6,846 bases of DNA from Alkanindiges sp. (GTDB lineage: Bacteria > Pseudomonadota > Gammaproteobacteria > Pseudomonadales > Moraxellaceae): NCBI GenBank assembly GCA_030152125.1, contig JASLIR010000242.1:1-6846 (forward strand), read 5' to 3'. The notes beneath the pieces were generated by a model, which was given only the letters and a program-made list of their open reading frames with translations, was not told the origin of the DNA and made no database searches. The position numbers and the translations under genes are program-made. Positions 1 to 5,209 of the stretch are shown piece after piece; positions within the stretch are counted from its first letter, which is position 1, and each line of letters starts with the position of its first letter.

Positions 1-224
1 ACTTTATATAAGCCAACTACATCATTAGCGGTAAGTTTCCCCTCCAGTTTGTCAACACGGGTAGATAGTCCATTGACGGCCATCACCAGTGCCTGAAAGT
101 TAGCATTCAACTGAGTAGCAGTAGGGGCTGTATTGCTGGTAAAAGTGTATGGAACAGTGGTTTGTGCCGCTTGAGCAACGATTGATGCGGCTATTAAACT
201 TAATCCTAGAATAATGTTACGCAT
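1..224 (-). CDS. Small exported protein of unknown function, 5' part only (runs off the left edge)
   Basis: Reading down from the ATG at 224 gives 74 complete codons with no stop before the window edge, so the C-terminus is missing. The N-terminus is a clear Sec signal peptide: Arg2, a hydrophobic stretch at residues 4-16 (IILGLSLIAASIV) and an AQA cleavage motif at 17-19. The mature part has a polar Thr/Asn-rich segment, then TATQLNANFQAL at about 36-47, then a short heptad-like stretch (LSTRVDKLEGKL) that may form a coiled coil. The 'LNANFQAL...LEGKL' layout recalls exported hypothetical proteins I have seen in proteobacteria, but no function is known to me. The upstream Shine-Dalgarno match is weak (GGGA, about 10 nt before the ATG). 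The signal peptide makes a real gene likely; the role is unassigned. Confidence 0.7.
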   Translation of the reverse strand, partial: MRNIILGLSLIAASIVAQAAQTTVPYTFTSNTAPTATQLNANFQALVMAVNGLSTRVDKLEGKLTANDVVGLYK

Positions 225-722
225 AGTGATTATTCCCAAGTGTTATCGTAGATGACAAATATTTGCGCATGATGCTGGTTACTGTTGAGCAGTTGTTTAC
301 TACTGGACAGATTACTGGCTAATAATGAGCTTATCTGCTGCCAATGGTGAAAGCTATTCCCTAAATGGGGTATGTAGTGGCCTTTTTTATATATTTCATA
401 GGGATGATGTGATGCTTATCTATCCCGTAGGGCGTACCATTTTTTAGCCTGATGCTGTCCAATATTACTCTTAGACTATTAAAATTTAATAAATAATTAA
501 AATATAGCTGTGTCATTCTGTCTGAAGGTGCCCCACTTTTATTGCAGTGTGGTTGTAAATCAATAACCAGAGGCATACCTTTGCTGTTATTCCGAAACTT
601 ACCAGAGAACTCCTATAAATGACCATGGCATTATTTGCTGGCTTTCTTCCCCGATGGATTTACCAATCAGTGACTGGCTGAGACAGCCACGCGTTCTAAA
701 GCGTAAGCCTGTATAAGGTTTC
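225..722. other. Intergenic stretch without a convincing gene
   Basis: This stretch of about 500 bp lies between the start of the exported-protein gene and the stop of aroP. It is AT-rich around 480-500. A minus-strand frame is open from about 615 to 361 and gives a 71-residue peptide from an ATG at 576, but that peptide has no motif I recognise and no good ribosome binding site. A 5-bp inverted repeat (TGGCT at 675-679, AGCCA at 685-689) lies just downstream of the aroP stop but lacks a T-run on either strand. I therefore see no intrinsic terminator for aroP. No RNA gene or mobile-element end was found. Confidence 0.5.
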
Positions 723-2102
723 TTAGCTTTTTTTCCTTTCAAACACCTGATACACCAGCCATAACAATAATACCCATACAGGCAATAACACCACCGAAAT
801 ATAGGTGCTGTTGTTGCTCAGCAAAATAGCCAGAATAAGCACCACAAAAGCCAGGCAGATATAGTTGCTATACGGATAAAACAGGCTGGGGAAGCTAAAA
901 CGGTGCCTGATATCTATTTGCTGGAAATACTGGCGGAATTTGATATGGGTCAGGCTGATCATCGCCCAGTTAATCACCAGTGCGGAAACCACCAGCGACA
1001 TTAAAATGCCCAGTGCTTTTTCCGGTATTAAATAATTTAAAACCACACAGCCAAAGGTCACGGCTGCCGAAGTTGCAATGGCATTTACCGGTACGCCAAA
1101 GCGGTTTAATTTTAGCAGGCCTTTGGGCGCATTGCCCTGTTTGGCCAGCCCGTACAGCATGCGGCTATTGGAATACACACTGCTGTTATAAACCGACAGG
1201 GCAGCAGTGAGCACCACAATGTTAAGTAGTGTGGCAGCGCTGCCAATACCCATCTGCGAAAAAATCATTACAAAAGGGCTGCCACCTTGTGTCACCTGAT
1301 TCCACGGATACAGGGATAACAAAACGGTGAGCGCGCCAATATAAAAAATCAGGATACGGTAAATTACCTGATTGATGGCTTTGGGAATATTTTTTTCCGG
1401 CTGTTCTGCTTCAGCAGCCATCATGCCAATCAGCTCAATGCCGCCAAAGGAAAACATGATGATGGCCAGCATGGCAATCAACCCGCCAAAGCCATTGGGG
1501 AAAAAGCCGCCGTGCGACCATAAGTTGGTGATACTGGCTTGTGGCCCGCCATGCCCGGAAACCAGCAGGTAGGCACCAAAACCAATCATACCCAGAATGG
1601 CCGCTACCTTAACAATGGAAAACCAGAATTCCGACTCGCCGTAAATTTTAACATTGGTCAGATTTAGGGCATTGACCAGTACAAAAAATATCAGTGCGGA
1701 CTTCCAGGTAGGCACATGTGGCCACCAGTACTGAATATACACACCTATGGCAGTTAGCTCCGCCATACTCACCAGCACATACAGCACCCAGTAGTTCCAG
1801 CCGGATAGGAACCCTGCAAACCTGCCCCAGTAGCGGTAGGCAAAATGACTGAAAGAACCTGCTACGGGTTCCGATACAATCATTTCCCCCAACTGCCGCA
1901 TGATCAGAAAAGCAATCAGGCCACCAATGGCATAGCCCAGAATCATGGAAGGCCCTGCGGTTTGCAATACGCTACCCGAGCCTAAAAACAGGCCGGTGCC
2001 AATGGCGCCGCCCATGGCAATTAACTGGATATGGCGGTTTTTCAGGCCCCGTTTTAATTCGCCAGGAGCTGTACTGTTTGTGCCGTTTGTTGTGCTATCC
2101 AA
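723..2102 (-). CDS. aroP: Aromatic amino acid permease AroP (APC superfamily)
   Basis: This is an inner-membrane proton-coupled importer of Phe, Tyr and Trp. The 459 residues match the E. coli AroP length (457) and resemble it along the whole chain: LKRGLKNRHIQLIA at 16-29, the unwound first-helix motif GGAIGTGLFLGSG at 31-43, LIMRQLGEM at 66-74, EPVAGSFSHFAY at 78-89, SGWNYWVLYVL at 100-110 and FSFGGIELIG at 217-226 before the acidic AAEAEQPEKNIPKA loop. Twelve membrane helices are expected from the family and the hydrophobic profile agrees. PheP or another APC permease is the main alternative; the substrate is inferred from similarity. No ATG lies in frame between the upstream stop and residue 1, so the start is TTG at 2102 or possibly the adjacent ATT, behind an AGGCGG ribosome binding site. 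The gene stands alone and diverges from the oxidoreductase gene. I saw no clear TyrR box, although E. coli aroP is TyrR-regulated. Confidence 0.9.
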   Translation of the reverse strand: MDSTTNGTNSTAPGELKRGLKNRHIQLIAMGGAIGTGLFLGSGSVLQTAGPSMILGYAIGGLIAFLIMRQLGEMIVSEPVAGSFSHFAYRYWGRFAGFLSGWNYWVLYVLVSMAELTAIGVYIQYWWPHVPTWKSALIFFVLVNALNLTNVKIYGESEFWFSIVKVAAILGMIGFGAYLLVSGHGGPQASITNLWSHGGFFPNGFGGLIAMLAIIMFSFGGIELIGMMAAEAEQPEKNIPKAINQVIYRILIFYIGALTVLLSLYPWNQVTQGGSPFVMIFSQMGIGSAATLLNIVVLTAALSVYNSSVYSNSRMLYGLAKQGNAPKGLLKLNRFGVPVNAIATSAAVTFGCVVLNYLIPEKALGILMSLVVSALVINWAMISLTHIKFRQYFQQIDIRHRFSFPSLFYPYSNYICLAFVVLILAILLSNNSTYISVVLLPVWVLLLWLVYQVFERKKS

Positions 2103-2118
2103 AATTGTGCATCCGCCT
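2100..2118 (-). promoter_or_regulatory. aroP ribosome binding site and TTG start, with an overlapping mini-ORF
   Basis: On the minus strand AGGCGG (2118-2113) lies 10 nt before the TTG at 2102-2100 and 7 nt before the in-frame ATT at 2105-2103. The only ATG nearby (2112-2110) is in another frame, directly touches the Shine-Dalgarno sequence and meets a TAG after five codons (MHNFG, ending at 2095). The spacing supports TTG or ATT as the aroP start. This is a reading of spacing only and is not proof. Confidence 0.55.
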
Positions 2119-2207
2119 GATGAAGTGCCAAATTAAGTGACAAGTTAAGTACCTAAGGATGAGCTAATGCAGTGATTAGGTTGCATCATGCCATGAACTG
2201 GGCGGCG

Positions 2208-2213
2208 ATTATA
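2208..2213 (-). promoter_or_regulatory. Probable -10 box for aroP
   Basis: The minus strand reads TATAAT here, a perfect sigma-70 -10 hexamer, which would give a leader of about 100 nt before the aroP start. At 16-18 bp upstream there is no good -35 (ATACTA at a 17-bp spacing), and there is no extended -10 TG. If it is used, the promoter may rely on an activator. Confidence 0.45.
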
Positions 2214-2268
2214 CGACAGTTTATTGTGGATAGTATTTTTAAGCATGGGCTATAAGACCATCGATAAA

Positions 2269-2327
2269 GTCAGTTAAAGATGCCATTTAAGAATGGTATG
2301 ACTGTCGGGTATTGCTTTAAAACTGAC
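2269..2327. repeat. Imperfect inverted repeat upstream of the oxidoreductase promoter
   Basis: GTCAGTTAAAG at 2269-2279 is answered by CTTTaaAACTGAC at 2315-2327, an 11-bp dyad apart from two extra A residues. A second small hairpin, CCATT/AATGG (2283-2287 and 2292-2296), sits between the arms. The right arm ends 8 bp before the proposed -35 of the oxidoreductase gene, a position that would suit an operator. No T-run follows, so it is not a terminator. Confidence 0.35.
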
Positions 2328-2335
2328 ATTATGTA

Positions 2336-2363
2336 TTGTCAATTTCTGCGGTTGCGCTACAAT
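2336..2363 (+). promoter_or_regulatory. Sigma-70-type promoter for the flavin oxidoreductase gene
   Basis: TTGTCA (2336-2341, one mismatch to TTGACA) and TACAAT (2358-2363, one mismatch to TATAAT) are separated by 16 bp. Transcription would start near 2370, giving a 5' leader of about 70 nt. It lies in the divergent region shared with aroP. Confidence 0.6.
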
Positions 2364-2426
2364 CGGGCAAAAGCAATTTCACACCTCATGAAATATGCTG
2401 CTTCATCAACTGATATCAGCCGCATC

Positions 2427-2433
2427 AAGAGAG
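2427..2433 (+). promoter_or_regulatory. Ribosome binding site that decides the oxidoreductase start
   Basis: AAGAGAG ends 7 nt before the ATG at 2441 but only 1 nt before the in-frame ATG at 2435. Normal spacing therefore favours 2441, making the protein two residues shorter than the longest reading. Confidence 0.5.
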
Positions 2434-2440
2434 CATGGCA

Positions 2441-3673
2441 ATGACTGTACAAATTAGCAATACCTTTAAACTGCAAGGCTATGAATTTAAAAACCGTTTG
2501 ATTAAAGGTGCCATGAGCGAAGGGTTGGCCAATACGGCTGGTGAGGTAAACAACCTGCATCTAGGACTGTATGAAACCTGGGCTAAAGGCGATTTAGGCT
2601 GCTCTATTACCGGTAACGTGATGGTTGATATCCGGGCCAAAAATGAGCCAGGTGTGGTTGCTATTGAAAATGAGCATGATCTGGCTGCCTTAAAGCAATG
2701 GGCGGCGATTGGTAAAAAATACAACATGATCCAGCTGGTGCAGTTGTCGCATCCGGGCCGTCAGTGCCCGCGCGGTTTAAACCGGGAAACCGTTGCGCCA
2801 TCTGCCGTTGGTTTTGGTGCAACATTATCTACGGCCTTTGGTGTACCTCGTGCGCTGACTGAAGCGGAAATCTGGGACATTATCAAGCGCTTTGGTACTG
2901 CTGCGCGTATTTGTAAGGAAGCAGGCTTTGAAGGGGTGCAACTGCATGGTGCACATGGCTACCTGATCAGCCAGTTTTTATCGCCACTGTCTAACGTCCG
3001 TACTGACCAGTGGGGTGGCAGCATTGAAAACCGCATGCGTTTCCTGCTGGAAATTTATAAGGAAGTACGCAAGCAAACTGGTGACAACTTTATTGTTAGC
3101 GTAAAACTGAATTCTGCAGATTTCCAGAAAGGCGGCTTTGACGAAAGTGATGCGATTGCAGTATTCCGTGCAGTGGATGCACTGGGAATTGATTTAATTG
3201 AAATTTCCGGTGGAACTTACGAGGCGCCTGCCATGGCCGGTGCCAAGCGTAAAGAAAGCACCGTGGCGCGTGAAGCATACTTCCTGGAGTTTGCCGAAAA
3301 AATCCGCAGTGAAGTAAAAACAGCCCTGATGGTAACCGGTGGTTTTAGAACCCGTGCTGGCATGGATGCTGCTTTAGCCAGTGGTGCCTGTGACTTTGTT
3401 GGTATTGCGCGTCCTTTGGCGGTAGAAACCGATGCACCGGCCAACCTGATTGCTGGCAACAATGTACGTTATGCGGTAAAGCCGATTAAGACTGGTGTTG
3501 CCATGCTGGATAAAATGGCGGTGATGGAAGTGATCTGGTATGCCGCGCAGTTTAAGGCGATTGGTCAGGGTAAGCAGCCAAAACCGGATTTAAGCCCTTT
3601 AAAAGTGCTGTTTAACTACACCCGCAACAATTTAAAAGCGGTGATTCAGGGTAGAACCAAGCTGCGTGCCTGA
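2441..3673 (+). CDS. NADH:flavin oxidoreductase, Old Yellow Enzyme family (FMN-binding TIM barrel)
   Basis: A cytosolic ene-reductase-type flavoenzyme: the family uses FMN and NAD(P)H to reduce activated C=C bonds or similar electrophiles. At 410 residues it is a single barrel without the Fe-S and FAD/NAD domains of 2,4-dienoyl-CoA reductase. Family signatures appear in order: FKNRLIKGAM near 16-25, QLSHPGRQ at 101-108, HGAHGYLISQFLSP at 169-182 with the substrate-binding pair His169/His172 and Tyr174, then NVRTDQWGGSIENR at 185-198. SVKLNSADF (220-228), MVTGGFRTR (297-305) and the phosphate-site motif DFVGIARPL (318-326) complete it. The C-terminus beyond about residue 335 is a helical extension. 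An alternative start at 2435 adds Met-Ala. The gene stands alone, with its own promoter and a strong terminator. The neighbours give no clue to the substrate, and family assignment is far more certain than any named activity. Confidence 0.88.
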   Translation: MTVQISNTFKLQGYEFKNRLIKGAMSEGLANTAGEVNNLHLGLYETWAKGDLGCSITGNVMVDIRAKNEPGVVAIENEHDLAALKQWAAIGKKYNMIQLVQLSHPGRQCPRGLNRETVAPSAVGFGATLSTAFGVPRALTEAEIWDIIKRFGTAARICKEAGFEGVQLHGAHGYLISQFLSPLSNVRTDQWGGSIENRMRFLLEIYKEVRKQTGDNFIVSVKLNSADFQKGGFDESDAIAVFRAVDALGIDLIEISGGTYEAPAMAGAKRKESTVAREAYFLEFAEKIRSEVKTALMVTGGFRTRAGMDAALASGACDFVGIARPLAVETDAPANLIAGNNVRYAVKPIKTGVAMLDKMAVMEVIWYAAQFKAIGQGKQPKPDLSPLKVLFNYTRNNLKAVIQGRTKLRA

Positions 3674-3699
3674 TCATCAAGAGTATTTTGTTTTTACTC

Positions 3700-3729
3700 A
3701 TGGAGAGGCGACCACCTCTCCATTTTTTT
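3700..3729 (+). terminator. Rho-independent terminator after the oxidoreductase gene
   Basis: A perfect 9-bp stem, ATGGAGAGG (3700-3708) with CCTCTCCAT (3715-3723), has a 6-nt loop and runs into seven T residues (3723-3729). It begins 26 nt after the stop codon and should insulate alx from upstream transcription. Confidence 0.92.
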
Positions 3730-3803
3730 GCCTGTGTTTAAGTTTCCTGCTGTACGTTTATTTTGCTGTAACTTAGTCGAACATTAAAAAAGCGGATTTA
3801 TTT

Positions 3804-3832
3804 TTGCCAGCTGTTTTGAAGTCTGGCATACT
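3804..3832 (+). promoter_or_regulatory. Candidate sigma-70 promoter for the riboswitch-alx transcript
   Basis: TTGCCA (3804-3809, 5/6 to consensus) and CATACT (3827-3832, 4/6) are spaced by 17 bp. Transcription from about 3839 would place the aptamer some 55 nt into the RNA. The hexamers are bridged by an inverted repeat, GCCAG (3806-3810) and CTGGC (3823-3827), which could be an operator or chance. This promoter is moderate and is inferred only from the hexamers. Confidence 0.4.
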
Positions 3833-3892
3833 TGTTTCAAGTGATAAGGACTGAGTGCTTCAGTTTTTATCAATCACAGAATAGATTGCATA

Positions 3893-4042
3893 TGCAAGGG
3901 GAGTAGCCTCCTAACCTTTAAATAGGCCATGTCATCGTCAATACACTTTTAAGCGCTTGCAGCGGATTAAAAGTCGGGGCATGGGTATTGTGAGTGGTTC
4001 AGTTTAGTCGCTGAGTACTGGCAATATTGGCAAGACCTTGAT
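3893..4042 (+). promoter_or_regulatory. yybP-ykoY manganese riboswitch (aptamer) in the alx leader
   Basis: The conserved elements of this class are present in order. GGGGAGTAGC (3898-3907) is overlapped by the 5' strand of P1, CAAGG (3895-3899). A small helix follows, GCCT (3906-3909) with AGGC (3924-3927), then the conserved GTCATCGTCAATAC (3931-3944). A long hairpin comes next: ACTTTTAA (3945-3952) with TTAAAAGT (3967-3974), capped by CGCT/AGCG. Then come GGGGCATGGGT (3976-3986), another short hairpin, and AAGACCTTG, whose CCTTG (4036-4040) closes P1. Known for the class: the aptamer binds Mn2+ between the two conserved loops and usually turns expression on. The position before a TerC-family gene matches E. 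coli alx, whose leader holds the same class. Identification by motif is strong; exact helix boundaries are by eye. Confidence 0.92.
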
Positions 4043-4103
4043 CATGTTGTTTGATTTTTATGAATCGGACGACAGGTCAGGGTTTTTTTATGGCTTGTCG
4101 TCC
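4033..4103 (+). promoter_or_regulatory. Riboswitch expression platform: terminator-like stem and competing 13-bp hairpin
   Basis: CCTTGATC (4036-4043), which includes the 3' strand of aptamer P1, can pair with GGTCAGGG (4075-4082). This gives an 8-bp stem with two G-U pairs, followed at once by seven T residues (4083-4089), as in an intrinsic terminator. Alternatively GGACGACAGGTCA (4067-4079) pairs with TGGCTTGTCGTCC (4091-4103), a 13-bp hairpin with two G-U pairs whose loop contains the T-run. It ends 6 nt before the ribosome binding site GGAG (4110-4113). The alternatives share 4075-4079. P1 formation by Mn2+ would block the first stem, consistent with an on-switch. The logic is inferred; the pairings are visible. 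Confidence 0.55.
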
Positions 4104-4122
4104 CAAACTGGAGTGAACACAG

Positions 4123-5082
4123 GTGGAAACGATAGGCTCGGTATGGCTATATGCCATTTTCTTCGGCATCGTGGCAGTGATGCTGCTGATCGACTTTCTC
4201 AGTTTTAAGCAAAAAGACAATGAACCAGTACCGGTAAAACAGGCCGCGCTATGGAGTGTGGCCTGGGTAGCAGTGTCTGCGCTATTTGCGGGTGGTTTAT
4301 GGTGGTACCTGGATGGTCAGCTAGGCCGTGAACTGGCTAACCAGAAAACCATGGAGTTTGTGGCTGGTTATCTGCTGGAAAAGTCACTGGCCATTGATAA
4401 CGTATTCGTGTGGCTGATGATCTTTGCTGCCTTTGCCATTCCGCCTGCCTTGCAGCGCCGTGTGTTGTTGTATGGCGTACTGGGTGCCATCATCCTGCGT
4501 ACCATCTTCATTTTCGCCGGCGCGTGGCTGATTCAGGAATTCTCGTGGATTCTGTATATATTCGGTACCTTCCTAGTGTACACCGGCTATAAGTTCTTAA
4601 AAGGCGGTGATGAGGAAGAAAGTAACATTGAAGACATGAAACTGCTGAAATGGTTGCGTGGTCATCTGCGCATTACCAGCCAGTTACGTGGTCATAGTTT
4701 CTTTGTGCGTGAAAAAGGTTTGCTGTGGGCTACACCGTTACTGGTGGTGCTGATTCTGGTTGAGCTGTCGGATGTTATTTTTGCGGTAGATTCGATTCCG
4801 GCCATTTTTGCGGTAACGTCTGACCCGTTTATTGTACTGACTGCTAACCTGCTGGCGATTCTGGGCTTACGTGCCATGTTCTTCCTGCTGGCAGGTACAG
4901 CTGCCAAAATGCACTACCTGCCGTATGGCCTGGGTGTGATCATGCTGTTTATTGGTGCCAAGATGCTGCTGCTGGATGTGTTCCACATGCCAATTGCGAT
5001 TTCACTGGGCTTTATTGCGCTGGTATTAGCCATAACAGCGGTGATGTCGTGGCGACACGCTAAACTGAATCCTGAGTCGTAA
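4123..5082 (+). CDS. alx: Alx, TerC-family inner-membrane manganese exporter under riboswitch control
   Basis: A multi-pass inner-membrane protein of 319 residues; E. coli Alx has 321 and resembles it throughout. TerC family proteins export or handle divalent metals, and E. coli Alx is a manganese exporter also induced by alkaline pH. Visible signatures: intramembrane Asp24 in helix 1, YLLEKSLAIDNVFVWLM at 83-99 with Glu86 and Asp92, the QRRVLLYGVLGAI segment at 111-123, a charged cytoplasmic loop at about 160-200 (GGDEEE..., FFVREKGLL), then the hallmark LVELSDVIFAVDSIPAIFA at 212-230 with Glu214, Asp217 and Asp223, and ANLLAILGLRAMFFLLAG at 241-258. About nine membrane helices are likely. 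The start is GTG at 4123, with GGAG 9 nt upstream. The long leader contains the manganese riboswitch, so expression should rise with Mn2+. The gene is monocistronic and converges on the acyltransferase gene. Confidence 0.93.
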   Translation: METIGSVWLYAIFFGIVAVMLLIDFLSFKQKDNEPVPVKQAALWSVAWVAVSALFAGGLWWYLDGQLGRELANQKTMEFVAGYLLEKSLAIDNVFVWLMIFAAFAIPPALQRRVLLYGVLGAIILRTIFIFAGAWLIQEFSWILYIFGTFLVYTGYKFLKGGDEEESNIEDMKLLKWLRGHLRITSQLRGHSFFVREKGLLWATPLLVVLILVELSDVIFAVDSIPAIFAVTSDPFIVLTANLLAILGLRAMFFLLAGTAAKMHYLPYGLGVIMLFIGAKMLLLDVFHMPIAISLGFIALVLAITAVMSWRHAKLNPES

Positions 5083-5101
5083 GCAAAGCAAGGCTTTGCT
5101 T
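5081..5101. repeat. Perfect hairpin overlapping the alx stop codon
   Basis: AAGCAAAGC (5081-5089) and GCTTTGCTT (5093-5101) form a 9-bp stem with a 3-nt loop, beginning inside the TAA stop codon. No T-run follows on the plus strand, so it is not a canonical terminator. It could protect the mRNA 3' end or act together with the terminator at 5185. Confidence 0.5.
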
Positions 5102-5129
5102 CCACTCAAGGCAGACTGTGATGTATGAT

Positions 5130-5145
5130 GACGTAAATTTACGTC
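5130..5145. repeat. Perfect 16-bp palindrome between convergent genes
   Basis: GACGTAAATTTACGTC reads the same on both strands with no spacer. It lies about 50 bp after the alx stop and 40 bp before the terminator. As RNA it would make a poor hairpin because there is no loop, so a protein-binding site is more natural, but no promoter is nearby. Confidence 0.5.
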
Positions 5146-5184
5146 CTGCGTCCTGAATGCTTCCCTAACGACGTTGTATCGATT

Positions 5185-5209
5185 AAGCGGGCAATATGCC
5201 CGCTTTTTT
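5185..5209 (+). terminator. Rho-independent terminator of alx, overlapping the end of the acyltransferase gene
   Basis: AAGCGGGCA (5185-5193) and TGCCCGCTT (5197-5205) form a perfect GC-rich 9-bp stem with a 3-nt loop, and T residues run from 5204 to 5209. On the minus strand the tail is only TTAATC, so it should act weakly if at all for the acyltransferase gene, whose stop codon (5208-5210) overlaps it. Confidence 0.88.

Noticed and set aside
361..576. Minus-strand 71-residue ORF
   Set aside because: No recognisable domain, no good ribosome binding site, AT-rich low-information coding. The HHIIP string alone is not enough to call an HNH protein.
619..681. Plus-strand 20-codon ORF (MTMALFAGFLPRW...)
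   Set aside because: Too short, with no Shine-Dalgarno support and no conserved feature.
671..690. TGGCT/AGCCA hairpin as an aroP terminator
   Set aside because: Only 5 bp and no T-run on the minus strand.
701..709. GCGTAAGCC shared with 6681-6689, considered as a transposon-end or attC-like repeat
   Set aside because: A 9-base match with little flanking similarity. The core bases do not fit the attC RYYYAAC/GTTRRRY order and no target duplications are visible.
980..2136. Plus-strand ORFs antisense to aroP
   Set aside because: They are shadow frames of a well-supported permease gene.
2357..3462. Minus-strand ORFs opposite the oxidoreductase gene
   Set aside because: They are shadow frames of a well-supported flavoenzyme gene with no independent signals.
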